The notes beneath the pieces were generated by a model that saw only the letters and a list, made by a program, of their open reading frames with translations, did no database searches and was not told where the DNA came from. A stretch of 64,000 nt of DNA. It comes from an uncultured Bacteroidaceae bacterium. GTDB taxonomy: Bacteria > Bacteroidota > Bacteroidia > Bacteroidales > Bacteroidaceae. The stretch's first letter is position 1. Each line of letters starts with the position of its first letter. A program made the position numbers and the translations under genes. Positions 32,886 to 43,335 of the stretch are shown here, piece by piece. The stretch covers positions 1 to 64,000 of the forward strand of contig CAKRRN010000005.1 of NCBI GenBank assembly GCA_934394435.1. Direction: 5' to 3'.

Positions 32886-35800
32886 ATGATAAAAGAAGAA
32901 CTTTACATAATCAAAGATGGAGAGAAGTATAATCTCGACTTACCAACACCATCCGGTATTACATTGAAGTGGGTCAGCAATCTATTCTCAGACATATCCA
33001 AGCTGACGTGTTCCTATTCATATACGTTCAAGCTGCCTATGACTGCAAACAACCGCAGAGTGTTGAATATTGCTGACGACATTCGCCATTCTTCAGCATT
33101 TGCAAGAATATCCGTTGATGCGGAATTTTACATCAACGGTGTTTGTCTGTGTCCAAATGCCAATCTTCATGTATCAGAGATTGGTGCTTCTTCGTTTTCA
33201 TGTGTAATGACTTGGCGAGTACTCAAAGCGTTTGAGAAGATGAAGACTGATTCTATAAATCTGAATGAACTACCATCAATAGGTACGTTCGTATGGAAAA
33301 CAGGTGATGATAGTCTTGTGTATGGGTTTCCGACCCATGCCCACACCAACATGGAGAATGTGCTTTATCCTAATTATGATGCAGGCATTGCATACGAGGA
33401 AGGTACGCCACCGAAGCCAGTTGTACCAGTTTATCGTCTGGTGCAACTTATCAACGATTACTATGGAGTCAAGTTTATGCTTGGTCGAGAACTGGCAGAG
33501 GGAATGGGACTTCTGCCTAAAGCCAACTTCAACAACAAAAGGTACTATGGCAAGAATGTGTACGATGATTACTTGACTTATGGAGTATTGCCAATTACAG
33601 GCATAGGTGTGAGTAGTGGAACACAAAATAAGTTTACTATTGCGAACGTAGAAGGAAAGTCCATTTATGATAATACGATTGATGTTGGCAGCAAAGAATA
33701 CAGGGCAAGTTGGCAAAGCTGGGTCGTTACCTCAACTAACCAAGGAACAAAGGACAGTATAAGAAGCGTTGTTTATGAGAAAGACAGTGATTTGAGTAAT
33801 TGGCACAGATATGCAGACATAATGGGAATTTCTTTCAATGGGAATAAATATATTCAATCAACCGTCTGTGAAATATTCAGCGAAACGACATCTGTGAACG
33901 AAGAAACAAGTAAGCATCTATATGGTAAAGGAGGTGGACAAACATCTGGCGGAGTCCATTTGTGGACGCATTGGGAAATTTATGCTTGTACGGGAGTTTT
34001 GAAAGACAGCTTTACTTTGCAAAAGGTAGTCAAAGGCGGTAATTTTAAAAGTCGCTATTTCTTTCGCTGTCTTATCGACAGTGAACTGCGTGGAGAGGCA
34101 GAAGTGCGTGTTTCCAAAGAGGACATAAAAGCTAAGAAAGCAGAGGCAAAAGATTACTGGTGGATATATCTGCTGCAAGTCAAGCAAGGTGAGAACGATG
34201 AAGATGCCAGCGTAGACGTGTATTCGGAGGAATCCGAGGATTGGATGGGGCTGCGCTCTATCTCTCGTGAGGAAACCGACACAGAATATATTTACAAGTT
34301 CGACTTCGGCGTCAAGTATGATGTCCGTAAGCTCTCTATTGACGCTGCAGACGATGATGAGGTCGGTCTGTGTTTTTGGAGCGGAAGTTACGAAGAAGGT
34401 TGGGCAACGAAAGACGCTGACAGCAAAGTGACAGGTACTGGTACGAAATACACCAATACAGCAACATTCTCATATTTGAGAGTTGCAAGCATAACGCCGA
34501 TAGTCCAGTTCGACGGACTACCTGCAGAAATGGGCATCATTGAAAACTTGCCCGACATATCTTGCTTTGATTTTCTTAAAAACTTGTTTTACTTAAATGG
34601 CGCTTTGCCGCGTGTAGAGAAAGACGGAGTAACTATCACCGCAATGTATTACAACCAGCTACGCGACAGGGTCGTCAATGGGGATAGTCTTGACTGGTCA
34701 AAGAAACTGCTTTCTGGAGTAAACAAAAATCCAACGTCGGCAAAAACATATAACTCAAACTTCGGTCGAGAGAATTATTTCCTTATGGCAACATCAGAAA
34801 AAGACAAGACCGACGAAGAAAAACTTGAAGAGGTTGAGCTGTATGGTAAAGGTTACGGCCAAATAGACATCGATGACAAACGGCTTGACGAGGAGAAAAA
34901 TGCGTTCACATCATGCTTTTATCCTGGCTTGCGACAGGATTTGGCATACCCAAATTTGCTGACTGGCCGAACTGTCAAAGTGTGGAACGGCGAGAAACAG
35001 GTGCAGTCCGATGTAAACCCAATCTATGGGTTTGTGAATTACAGGGCCTTGAACTCAACATATGAGGATGTTTCAAACGCATTCTCACGTCCTATGTTGA
35101 AAACGTATGGTGTGGATTTCAAGCATATCCGCATGGATGCTTTCGAGCCGTTTGATAATATGGACGAGTTTTACGGCTATCTGAAGTCTATCCTCACTGA
35201 TTATGTCATCATCAAGGAAAAGTTCAACCTCAACGAGTTTGACTTGATGAACTTCGACGAGTCCGTGCCGGTGTATTTACAGAAATATAACTGTTGCTTT
35301 GCCGTCAGTACGATACAACGAGACAAAAACGGCATCAGTACGGTGGAGCTTGTCAAACTTCCCTATGTAGTTTCCAACTACGCAGACCCAGAGGAAACAG
35401 ACATGGACAAAGTAAGCTATCAATATGTACTGAAGTCATCCGTAATAGGTTTTGAGTTATCGCTTATCCGTGACTATACATCTAATAGATGCCCTATTTG
35501 CTATGAGTATTTTGTGAATAACCAGCATAAAGTATGGAGCACAACTTATAACATCCTCAACATCCCAGATGTGCAAGGGGATGGTAATGGTCCTGCTGCA
35601 TATATTTCTCGCTACGTTTTCCCTTACGAGATAGACAGACTCAAAGGAGATAGTTATACGCTTGAGTTTACAGTTCCAAAAGTTGTAAGATATGCCATAT
35701 CTAAGAATATCGGCATCGATACGGAGTACACAAAGGAATTAGCCGTTACCATTCGTGTGTATTATGACGATGTAAAGTGTGAAGTAGGTACGCATAAGCT

Positions 35801-36980
35801 GGTTTTTACACGCAATGATTTTGGAACGCATCATGTGTTCAAGTTTATCTATGACATCTACAATGTGGAAGGCGAACTTGTAGAGCAAGTACGGAAGAAG
35901 CTGTATTATTTTGTGTCAAAACTGAACGAGTCTGTCATTTCCGATGACTTCGGAGACACCCATGAGGAGGATGATAAGCCTTTTGTGCCTTATGTCGAGA
36001 TAGAAAGTGGCTCGGTTTATGCCAACGGACTGTTCGACTTGAAGGTTGGAGGGAAAGACGTTCGCATAATGCAAGAGTCAAATGGAGAAACGAAGATAAC
36101 CAGCTACTCCGGCACATTCACATTGTTCTGGTCGGAGAAAGTTGCTCCTTACTCCCATGATGCAAGTTTGTGGGACACGGATAGTTATCATCTGTTCGTG
36201 AACGTGATAAATAACGTAAAGCTGATAAAGCACGACACACCCATATCCACAGTAGATGAAGAATGCTCTTTTGAGTACCATTTCTATCTTGACGGGGAGG
36301 AGGTTGAAACTGCTTATAATGGTCCAAACGACAAAGTGTCGATAGCAACATTCTCAAAGGAAAACATAGCCGACACTCATACGCTAAGATTTGTGTATTC
36401 GATTAGAGACAGTAGCGGAAACGTGATTAAGTCAGAAGATTTGACACAGACATTCTGCGTCCTTGGCTTTGCAGAGAAGAAGGAATGCTTAACAACTGAA
36501 CTTCTGTTTGGATTTGCCATAGACCTTAAAATGCCAGCGTACGGACTTGCTAACACGAGATATAAAAAGAATGGGGCTATGTATGTCAATGACAGCGTAA
36601 ACCTTGGTGAAGGACGAAAGCTAATAATCGAAGATGGCGTTACAGATGTAGGTCCGAACCTTGTGAATGGCTCATGGGAAACTAATAGCTATGGAGTATT
36701 CTCTGTAGACCAAAGCGGAACGGGCGCCTTGCAGGTAAAAACAACAGGTAAAGTAACAAAGGGTGAACTCGTCTTGGAAACATGGGAGAAAACATCACTG
36801 GCACGAGTGTACTGGGATGGAAAACAGGTCGGCGTACTAAGCGAGGTGATGACAAAAAACGGTTACACGGACGAAACTCATTCGTTGAAAATAGAATACG
36901 ATGTAGTAGACAAGAAGGGGACGGTAACAGAAACGAAAACATTGAATGTTACTTATCACTCCACCTGCTATTTCAGCTAA
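32886..36980 (+). CDS. Large tail-tip/baseplate protein
   Basis: 1364 residues. The start (LYIIKDGEKYNLDLPTPSGITLKWVSNLFSD, then SYSYTFKLPMTANNR) belongs to a family seen before tape measure genes in Bacteroidota siphophages. The rest is beta-rich, with Ig-like repeats in the last third (SEKVAPYSHD, VDEECSFEYHF, DTHTLRFVYSI and similar HTLRF/HSLKI strand motifs) suggesting host-binding domains. It probably forms the tail tip. It is unusual in lying upstream rather than downstream of the tape measure gene. Confidence 0.6.
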   Translation: MIKEELYIIKDGEKYNLDLPTPSGITLKWVSNLFSDISKLTCSYSYTFKLPMTANNRRVLNIADDIRHSSAFARISVDAEFYINGVCLCPNANLHVSEIGASSFSCVMTWRVLKAFEKMKTDSINLNELPSIGTFVWKTGDDSLVYGFPTHAHTNMENVLYPNYDAGIAYEEGTPPKPVVPVYRLVQLINDYYGVKFMLGRELAEGMGLLPKANFNNKRYYGKNVYDDYLTYGVLPITGIGVSSGTQNKFTIANVEGKSIYDNTIDVGSKEYRASWQSWVVTSTNQGTKDSIRSVVYEKDSDLSNWHRYADIMGISFNGNKYIQSTVCEIFSETTSVNEETSKHLYGKGGGQTSGGVHLWTHWEIYACTGVLKDSFTLQKVVKGGNFKSRYFFRCLIDSELRGEAEVRVSKEDIKAKKAEAKDYWWIYLLQVKQGENDEDASVDVYSEESEDWMGLRSISREETDTEYIYKFDFGVKYDVRKLSIDAADDDEVGLCFWSGSYEEGWATKDADSKVTGTGTKYTNTATFSYLRVASITPIVQFDGLPAEMGIIENLPDISCFDFLKNLFYLNGALPRVEKDGVTITAMYYNQLRDRVVNGDSLDWSKKLLSGVNKNPTSAKTYNSNFGRENYFLMATSEKDKTDEEKLEEVELYGKGYGQIDIDDKRLDEEKNAFTSCFYPGLRQDLAYPNLLTGRTVKVWNGEKQVQSDVNPIYGFVNYRALNSTYEDVSNAFSRPMLKTYGVDFKHIRMDAFEPFDNMDEFYGYLKSILTDYVIIKEKFNLNEFDLMNFDESVPVYLQKYNCCFAVSTIQRDKNGISTVELVKLPYVVSNYADPEETDMDKVSYQYVLKSSVIGFELSLIRDYTSNRCPICYEYFVNNQHKVWSTTYNILNIPDVQGDGNGPAAYISRYVFPYEIDRLKGDSYTLEFTVPKVVRYAISKNIGIDTEYTKELAVTIRVYYDDVKCEVGTHKLVFTRNDFGTHHVFKFIYDIYNVEGELVEQVRKKLYYFVSKLNESVISDDFGDTHEEDDKPFVPYVEIESGSVYANGLFDLKVGGKDVRIMQESNGETKITSYSGTFTLFWSEKVAPYSHDASLWDTDSYHLFVNVINNVKLIKHDTPISTVDEECSFEYHFYLDGEEVETAYNGPNDKVSIATFSKENIADTHTLRFVYSIRDSSGNVIKSEDLTQTFCVLGFAEKKECLTTELLFGFAIDLKMPAYGLANTRYKKNGAMYVNDSVNLGEGRKLIIEDGVTDVGPNLVNGSWETNSYGVFSVDQSGTGALQVKTTGKVTKGELVLETWEKTSLARVYWDGKQVGVLSEVMTKNGYTDETHSLKIEYDVVDKKGTVTETKTLNVTYHSTCYFS

Positions 36981-36983
36981 ATT

Positions 36984-36996
36984 GCAAATAAGTAAA
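36984..36996 (+). promoter_or_regulatory. Near-match orphan operator before the tape measure gene
   Basis: GCAAATAAGTAAA: the operator with GA missing. It lies in the 26-base gap between the tail-tip and tape measure genes; no promoter is visible. Confidence 0.5.
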
Positions 36997-37006
36997 TACA
37001 CAAAAT

Positions 37007-40000
37007 ATGGCAACAAGTCAAGACACAAAGGTCAAGATTGTAGATATACAAGTCAAGTACCAGGAGGCTGTTGATGCAATGGCAAAGTATCGGGCTGCGA
37101 TAGACGAAGCCAGAGCGCAAATGAAAGCCTTGAAAAAAGACCTCAAGGACGGCAAAATCACTCAGGCTGAATACGACAAGCAGTCTGAGGCAAGCCGTGT
37201 TTTCATGAAGCAGCAGGGCGATGCTATCAATACGCTTAGTCGCCAAGTACAGAACCAGATAAAGGTGCAGAAGGAGAACGAGGGTTCGCTGAAGCAGCTG
37301 CGAGCCGAACTCTCAAATGCTACCGCAGCCTATGATGCCATGTCAAGGGCTGAACGAGAAAGCGCCAAAGGTCAAGAATTGAAGAATCACATCGTTCAGA
37401 TTACCAACGAACTGAAAGGTGCCGAGGAGGGAACGCTGCGGTTCTATAGAAATGTTGGTAACTATCCTGCCTCTGTTACAACTGCTCTTGGAAGCATCAA
37501 GAGCAAATTCATGGAAGTTGGTTCAACCATCGCCGGTATTGTTACTGGCGGTGGTATTATGGCATTTGGTCAAAAGATAATCCAAGTAGGTAGAGACTTT
37601 AACGACGGAATGGCTCGTGTTCATGCAGTTACACAGGCAGGCGCAGATGATATGAAAATGATGTCAGACGAGGCAAAACGCCTTGGAGCGACAACAGCAT
37701 ATACAGCAGCCGAAGCGGCAGGAGCTTTGGAGAACCTTACCCGAAACGGTCTAAATGCAGCCCAAGCTACAAATGCCCTATCTCCGACCTTGCAGTTTGC
37801 TCAGGCTAATACGATTGGTCTTGCAGAGTCAGCCGATATTATGACCAATGTAAGCAATGGATTTAATATGGGCGTAGAAGGTATGGCGCATGTGAGTGAC
37901 TCGCTTTCCTATACAGCGTCACATTCTGCCACAAACGTAAGTCAGTTGGCGGAAGCATTGAAAAATGCGGCTCCGTTCGGTCATGCCCTTGGTCAGCCTA
38001 TCGAGGAGGTAAACTCAGCCCTTGGTGTTCTTGCTGATGTCGGCATCAAGGGTTCTGATGCAGGCTCTGCTCTCCGTATGGTAATGCTTGGACTTGCCAC
38101 ATCAACAGCAAAGCAGCAAAAAGTATTCGAGAAGTACGGAATAACCATCGATCAGCAGTCTTTGAAAACGGACGGTCTTACAAAGACCCTTGAGAAACTC
38201 CGTGACTCCGGTATAATGAGTTCTGCATCGTCGGCTAACGACCTTGCAGATGTCTTCGGCCGTCGTGTATCTCCGCAAGCAATGGCTCTTCTCAACAACA
38301 TCGATGCTCTCCAAACGAAGCTCGGAGGTCTGCAAGAGGCGCAAGGTACTACTGGAGATATGTTTGAAGTATCTATGAGTACGGTCACCCAAGAAATAAA
38401 AGGCTTGCAGTCCGCATGGGAGGCGTTCCTGCTTTCTATCTATGATAGTAATTCGGACGCACTTGTTGCTCCACTACAAGCACTCCGTGAGCTTGTCAAT
38501 TTCGTGCGTGAGCATTTTGGTGACATAGCGCAAATAATAGCAAGTGTGATAGCTGGAATATCTTTCGCCAAACTTATCAATGGTGCAATGTCTGCGTTTA
38601 CTCAGATGAAGAACTCTGCCGTAAGTAATGCACAAGCAGCTACACAACAAGTACAGGTTTGCCAGAACAACGAGATAGCATTACGCAGACAGACCGCTTC
38701 TCTTACGAAGCAATTAGAGAGCGCTTCTGCGGTAGAGCGCGAACGCATCGAAACGCAACTTGTAGCTAAGAAGCGTGAGCTTGCCAATGCGGAAAAAATG
38801 ACGCAGAAGGCTAAAACAGCGGAGATTACGCTATGGGAGCGAGCTTCTGCGCTTGAAACGGGAAGTGCTTGGACTAAAGCGTTTACTATTGCAAAGGTCG
38901 GAGTAACCAGTTTTGTCGCCACGGCAAAGGCTGCGTTCAAGGGATTTATACTCACCGCAGTACTGAGCCTTGCTTTCGACTTGCTTATGAGGCTTTATAG
39001 CAAACTAAGTGAAGGCAAAGGAGTGTGGGCAAACCTGAAAAGCTATGCTACCGCTGCTTTTAGGGCTATAGCCAATGCCATCATCTGGGTAATGAATAAA
39101 TGCATTGACCTATACAATAAGATAGCGTTGGTACGCTTGCCCATACAGCTGGTCGCCTTACAGTTCAAAAACCTTTGGGAGGGAGTTAAACTCGTCTTTA
39201 ATCTTATCGTTGACGGAGTAAAATCCGTTGGCCGTTCTCTTAGCGGACTCGGTAAAATTATTAAAGGCGTTGTTACTCTCTCCTGGAGTGATATAAAGGC
39301 AGGAGTAAAAGATATAACGAGTAACTTTGGAAAGACCCTCCAAGAGGGCTTGGGGGACTTCAAAAATTTCGGTAAGAATGTAGCCAGCAATGTGCTTGAT
39401 GCGTATAATAAGACCTTGACACAGGGCTCCGTTGCTCATATCAAGCCAATCGCTGATAGTGCGACACCCGTACAACCTAAGGAAAAAGGTGGTAAAAAAG
39501 CTAATGTCAGCACACCGACAGAAAACCCTAAGAGTGAAGGCACAACTCCTGACGCAAAAGGCGATGGAAATGGAAATGGTAAGGGCGACGGCAAGAAAGA
39601 CACGAAAACCACAAAGGAGGACCGTGCCAGAGCCAAGGCGGCACAGGAAGAAGCCAAGCTCGTAGCAGAAGCCGAGAAGGCAATGCTTGACCTACTCGGT
39701 GAGTGTGTCGAGAAGAGAAAAGCCCTTCTCGAGAACCAGTACAATGGTGAGATTAACAAGCTGAAAGCTAAACTCGCCACCGACAAGACCCTTACAGAGA
39801 ACTCCAAGGAAGCTATTAGGCAGATTATAGTTGCCAAAGAAAAGAAACTCCAAGAGGAACTTGATAAACTTGATGATGATAACATCAAGCGTAAGATTAG
39901 CGAACAGCAAAAGCAAATAGAGTCGCGTCTGTCTATCGTGAAGAAAGGCTCCGAAGAGGAATTAAACCTGAAGCTGGAGCAGAACCGGAAAAAAACAGAC

Positions 40001-41179
40001 CTTGACATTCTCGCTCTTAAGCAAGAGGAGGATGCCGCCCAAAAAGGTGCTGCAACAGCTTTGATGTATCGCCAGCAAGTTCTTGCGGAGTTGGAGCAGT
40101 CCGGAACGGCTACGGAGGAGCAGCTTGCACAAGCCACAGCATCGGTTGAGTATGCACAATCAGAAATCACACGCATCAGCTCAGATTATGCAGAACGGCG
40201 TGCAAATAGACTGGAGCAGTCTTGGCAGCAAGAAGACCAGTTGCGCCAAGCTCACAATCAATTTATACTTGAACAGCGACAGCTTGCTCTGCAGAACGAA
40301 ATGACGATGGTTGAGCAGTTCCAGGCAGAAGAGCTTACAAGCATAAACGACAACTGGAACAACAAGCAGACCTTGGAACAGTATATGCAAGAATACGACA
40401 TTAATGCCGTTACAGACCTTGAAATGCGTAAACTGCAAATACAGCAGGAAATGGCAGAACAAAGACTGCAATTCATACAAGACCAAGGACAGCTTGAAAC
40501 AGAAACCGAAGAACAGTACAACAAGCGTGTCATCGATGCAAAGAAAGCTGTGTCAGACGCGAAGATTGCGCTCAACAAGGCATCGCTGAAGAACGAGCAG
40601 GCCTATGCAAAGGCCATGGGGAACGTGGGTGACAGCATCATTTCTCTCATGGATGCCATAGGTGAGAGCGACAAGAATTTTGCGAAGCTAAGCAAGATTA
40701 TTACGCTGTTCAAGATTACTGTTGACACGGGTAAGGCCATATCTGCAGGTGTCGCTAATGCCATGGAGCTCCCGTACCCAGCCAACCTTGCAGCCGTAGC
40801 GACAACCGTAGCCACAGTTCTTGCCAATATTGCTACCGCAGTATCAACGGTTAAGTCAGCCAATTTCGCAGAAGGTGGTAAGGTCAATGGTCCTGGAACT
40901 GGCACGAGCGACTCTATCCCGGCTAACCTCTCTAATGGTGAGTTTGTGATGACAGCAAAGGCTACGAAGATATTTGAGCCACTGCTTACGGTTATGAACT
41001 CCATCGGCGCCGGCGTGCCAATCAGCATGAATGGTGCTTATGAGAGAGTCGAGAGTGCAGAGTCGCTGACGGATTCATTTGCTGAAGCTGCTCGAGAGAT
41101 AAAGCCTATTGTTTCCGTTGTGGAAATAACGGAAGCGCAGGATAGAATTAAGATGATAGAAAACTTAGACAACTTTTAG
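37007..41179 (+). CDS. Tail tape measure protein (TP901 type)
   Basis: 1390 residues. Residues 1-150 are a coiled coil (AMAKYRAAIDEARAQMKALKKDL). The TP901 core (about 190-470) has FNDGMARVHAVTQAGADDMKMM, TTAYTAAEAAGALENLTRNGL and the GIKGSDAGSALRMVMLGL block. Hydrophobic stretches lie near 635-660 and a second long coiled coil at 860-1200. The Gly/Lys-rich linker (DAKGDGNGNGKGDGKKD) separates them. It sets tail length; at about 1.5 angstroms per residue the tail would be near 200 nm. The large size fits a long-tailed siphophage. Confidence 0.9.
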   Translation: MATSQDTKVKIVDIQVKYQEAVDAMAKYRAAIDEARAQMKALKKDLKDGKITQAEYDKQSEASRVFMKQQGDAINTLSRQVQNQIKVQKENEGSLKQLRAELSNATAAYDAMSRAERESAKGQELKNHIVQITNELKGAEEGTLRFYRNVGNYPASVTTALGSIKSKFMEVGSTIAGIVTGGGIMAFGQKIIQVGRDFNDGMARVHAVTQAGADDMKMMSDEAKRLGATTAYTAAEAAGALENLTRNGLNAAQATNALSPTLQFAQANTIGLAESADIMTNVSNGFNMGVEGMAHVSDSLSYTASHSATNVSQLAEALKNAAPFGHALGQPIEEVNSALGVLADVGIKGSDAGSALRMVMLGLATSTAKQQKVFEKYGITIDQQSLKTDGLTKTLEKLRDSGIMSSASSANDLADVFGRRVSPQAMALLNNIDALQTKLGGLQEAQGTTGDMFEVSMSTVTQEIKGLQSAWEAFLLSIYDSNSDALVAPLQALRELVNFVREHFGDIAQIIASVIAGISFAKLINGAMSAFTQMKNSAVSNAQAATQQVQVCQNNEIALRRQTASLTKQLESASAVERERIETQLVAKKRELANAEKMTQKAKTAEITLWERASALETGSAWTKAFTIAKVGVTSFVATAKAAFKGFILTAVLSLAFDLLMRLYSKLSEGKGVWANLKSYATAAFRAIANAIIWVMNKCIDLYNKIALVRLPIQLVALQFKNLWEGVKLVFNLIVDGVKSVGRSLSGLGKIIKGVVTLSWSDIKAGVKDITSNFGKTLQEGLGDFKNFGKNVASNVLDAYNKTLTQGSVAHIKPIADSATPVQPKEKGGKKANVSTPTENPKSEGTTPDAKGDGNGNGKGDGKKDTKTTKEDRARAKAAQEEAKLVAEAEKAMLDLLGECVEKRKALLENQYNGEINKLKAKLATDKTLTENSKEAIRQIIVAKEKKLQEELDKLDDDNIKRKISEQQKQIESRLSIVKKGSEEELNLKLEQNRKKTDLDILALKQEEDAAQKGAATALMYRQQVLAELEQSGTATEEQLAQATASVEYAQSEITRISSDYAERRANRLEQSWQQEDQLRQAHNQFILEQRQLALQNEMTMVEQFQAEELTSINDNWNNKQTLEQYMQEYDINAVTDLEMRKLQIQQEMAEQRLQFIQDQGQLETETEEQYNKRVIDAKKAVSDAKIALNKASLKNEQAYAKAMGNVGDSIISLMDAIGESDKNFAKLSKIITLFKITVDTGKAISAGVANAMELPYPANLAAVATTVATVLANIATAVSTVKSANFAEGGKVNGPGTGTSDSIPANLSNGEFVMTAKATKIFEPLLTVMNSIGAGVPISMNGAYERVESAESLTDSFAEAAREIKPIVSVVEITEAQDRIKMIENLDNF

Positions 41180-41181
41180 AA

Positions 41182-41415
41182 ATGACAAGATACGAGATTA
41201 TCAAAATGAACGAGCAGTTGTTTCGTCTGCTCAATGACAACGGTATAGATACGAAAGACCTCAACTACCTCCCCATGGTAGAAGAGTTTCGCAAGATGAA
41301 GTCAAAGAAACATAAGGTAAACTACATTGTTGCCTACTTGAGCAATAAGTATGATATTACCGAGCGTGGTATTTACAAGATTGTTAAACGTTTTGGAGAA
41401 AGAATAAAAGTATGA
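41182..41415 (+). CDS. Small helix-turn-helix protein, Mor-like C-terminus
   Basis: 77 residues. The C-terminal VNYIVAYLSNKYDITERGIYKIVKRFGERI is a helix-turn-helix resembling the end of Mor/C-type activators. Starts two bases after the tape measure gene and overlaps the methyltransferase by four bases. May regulate late genes. Confidence 0.6.
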   Translation: MTRYEIIKMNEQLFRLLNDNGIDTKDLNYLPMVEEFRKMKSKKHKVNYIVAYLSNKYDITERGIYKIVKRFGERIKV

Positions 41416-42158
41416 AGTACTACAACAAGATAACAGAGAGCAAACTTTACAATGAGAACAATGAAGATGTGCTGTGTAATCTCCCAGCATATAGCTTTTC
41501 GGTCATGATAACGGATCCTCCCTACAACTTTACAAAGTCCAACTGCCGCAAGATGTATAAGGAGACATCCAAGAAATTGGTTGCCAAATCGGGCTTGTAC
41601 GACTATGATAGTGACCTTTGCCGTATCGGGGTGAAGTTTGGCGAGAAGGAGATAAATGCCTTTCTCGACCAGATACCTCGCCTGATGATAAAGATGAACG
41701 CTTTTATTTTCTGTGCAGAAGCACAGCTTGCAGCGTATATTGCGTGGGCAGAACGTCACGGATATAAGTTTGCCATCCTCCTTTGGGAGAAGCCGTTGAA
41801 TATCATCAGCAAGAAACGTTTCTCACAGAACGTTGAGTTCATCATCCGCATATACGAGCAGGGAACGGCACTGAACAATCTTGACGAGAACGAACTTTAT
41901 AACCGCGTGTTCCATAGTCGGGTTGTAACCAAGAAGGAGCATCCTACGCAGAAGCCGACCGAGATATTTGAACGTATCATCAGGCTCACAACCAAGGAAG
42001 GCGATGCAGTTCTCGATCCTTTCCTTGGCTCCGGCACCACAGCCGTTGCTGCTGAAAGGCTCAATCGAATATATGTAGGTATAGAAAAAGACAAACGGTT
42101 CTACAGCGTTGCCGAGAACCGTTTGAAACATATCGCCAAAGAACAATCCTTGTTCTAA
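41412..42158 (+). CDS. DNA (N6-adenine or N4-cytosine) methyltransferase, beta class
   Basis: 248 residues. Catalytic motif IV ITDPPYN is near residue 36 and the SAM site DPFLGSGTTAVAAERLNR comes at the C-terminus, giving the IV-to-I order of beta-class enzymes. AQLAAYIAWAERHGYKFAILLWEKP and THPTQKP-like HPTQKP are also typical. No restriction enzyme gene is adjacent, so it is probably a solitary phage methylase that protects against host restriction or regulates genes. It ends the rightward tail operon at a shared terminator. Confidence 0.9.
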   Translation: MKYYNKITESKLYNENNEDVLCNLPAYSFSVMITDPPYNFTKSNCRKMYKETSKKLVAKSGLYDYDSDLCRIGVKFGEKEINAFLDQIPRLMIKMNAFIFCAEAQLAAYIAWAERHGYKFAILLWEKPLNIISKKRFSQNVEFIIRIYEQGTALNNLDENELYNRVFHSRVVTKKEHPTQKPTEIFERIIRLTTKEGDAVLDPFLGSGTTAVAAERLNRIYVGIEKDKRFYSVAENRLKHIAKEQSLF

Positions 42159-42160
42159 TT

Positions 42161-42202
42161 AAAAATGGCTGGAGCTCAAAACTAAGAGCCTCAGCCATTT
42201 TT
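42161..42202. terminator. Bidirectional terminator
   Basis: AAAAATGGCT pairs with AGCCATTTTT around inner G/C pairs; a T run follows in each direction. It separates the rightward methyltransferase gene from the convergent leftward moron gene. Confidence 0.85.
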
Positions 42203-42203
42203 G

Positions 42204-43304
42204 TTAGTTTGTGACAGAATATTTTTTGAAGTTGAATTCCCAGCCCAAACCGAGCCAGACAGCGTGTTTTGTCGCTCCAAGGCTGAAGGTGTATGCTCCG
42301 ATTTTCTTGTCGGTATTTTGAAATACCAATGCCGCGCCATAATCAAAACCGCCCTTTTGTTCGGTAACGCGGAAGCTATTATGAATACCTCCCTGGTTTA
42401 CATCCCAATCACCGCCATCGGTAATGCCTTCCTTTATACTTGCATAGCCTGCCATTGGTATAAGCCTTATGCTGCTGCCATTGTAGTAGTGAAATGGTAT
42501 TTGATAGCCAATGTGTGCAGCCCACACCGAGTGGTCTTTCCACTTATCTACCCTTACATCATTCTCGTGCTTTCGTGGCCAGCCCATAAAATCAGCGTAA
42601 ACACCAAATGCAGTTACATTAAAGCCGATTGCTCCGTAGTCGAAACTTTCCAAACGAGCACCTATTATGCCAAACGAAACACTCTTGTTGAGTCCAAAAA
42701 GTTTGGGAAAGAACGTAGGTTTATCTGTATTATTTGTTGCTTTGTTGGTTCTTTGTTGAGGGAATAGAGTTTTTTTAAGTAAACTCCATCGTTCAGCAAT
42801 AGCTTTTCCTATTTTGTCTTTCTTGAATTCCTTGGAGTATGAGCTGGGAGTGGTGTTGCATAATATCTGCTCAACACCTTTCGTGGCAATAGCTTCGATT
42901 TGGCTTTCTGTTACAACAAACATTGGATATGCGCTATAATCGTGTGTGACAAATCCATTCACGCTATGAATATCGCGAACAAGCCCAGTGTCAGAGTTGC
43001 CAACGGCAGACAACTTAACCGTTTCACCTCCCTTTAACCACAAGGTCATTTCTGCACCTCTTTCCATAACAATTTTCTCGCCTGAAGTAATCTTTAGGTC
43101 GAGAAAATATGTGTATTTGTCACTTGTTTGCCCTTTGCCAGCAGACAAGCCTACAGCTAATACTTTAGTGTCGGTGAACGACCGGCAAATTTGCTTGTCT
43201 GTCACGACGATATGGTTTCCGTCAATATGTGTATTGCTGACGATTGACTGCGCAAACCCGAGATAAGGTAAGGCCAGCAGCGCGATTGTGAGTAATTTCT
43301 TCAT
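42204..43304 (-). CDS. Secreted or outer-membrane moron protein
   Basis: 366 residues from the ATG at 43304, chosen because it begins a classical signal peptide (MKKLLTIALLALPYLGFAQ, cut after AQ); longer in-frame starts lie inside the promoter. The N-terminal 170 residues carry WLKGGETVKLSAVGNS-type strands, and the C-terminal 160 residues have alternating aromatic strands (WAAHIGYQIPFHYYNG, GAYTFSLGATKHAVWLGLGWEF) ending in an aromatic-rich strand, as in small outer-membrane beta-barrels. It is the only leftward gene in the 1-64 kb interior and has its own promoter and terminator, so it may be expressed in the lysogen. Confidence 0.75.
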   Translation of the reverse strand: MKKLLTIALLALPYLGFAQSIVSNTHIDGNHIVVTDKQICRSFTDTKVLAVGLSAGKGQTSDKYTYFLDLKITSGEKIVMERGAEMTLWLKGGETVKLSAVGNSDTGLVRDIHSVNGFVTHDYSAYPMFVVTESQIEAIATKGVEQILCNTTPSSYSKEFKKDKIGKAIAERWSLLKKTLFPQQRTNKATNNTDKPTFFPKLFGLNKSVSFGIIGARLESFDYGAIGFNVTAFGVYADFMGWPRKHENDVRVDKWKDHSVWAAHIGYQIPFHYYNGSSIRLIPMAGYASIKEGITDGGDWDVNQGGIHNSFRVTEQKGGFDYGAALVFQNTDKKIGAYTFSLGATKHAVWLGLGWEFNFKKYSVTN

Positions 43305-43327
43305 AATAATAAAAATTTTATAGCCTG

Positions 43328-43335
43328 CAAAGTTA
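43328..43335 (-). promoter_or_regulatory. Promoter of the moron gene
   Basis: TAACTTTG on the minus strand, 24 bases before the start codon, with TTTG at 43361-43358 (22-base gap, slightly long). No GCAAATAAGATAA copy is near, so this promoter should escape the phage repressor network. Confidence 0.65.

Noticed and set aside
41412..42158. Restriction-modification pair
   Set aside because: No endonuclease-like gene lies beside the methyltransferase; neighbours are a small helix-turn-helix protein and a convergent secreted protein gene.
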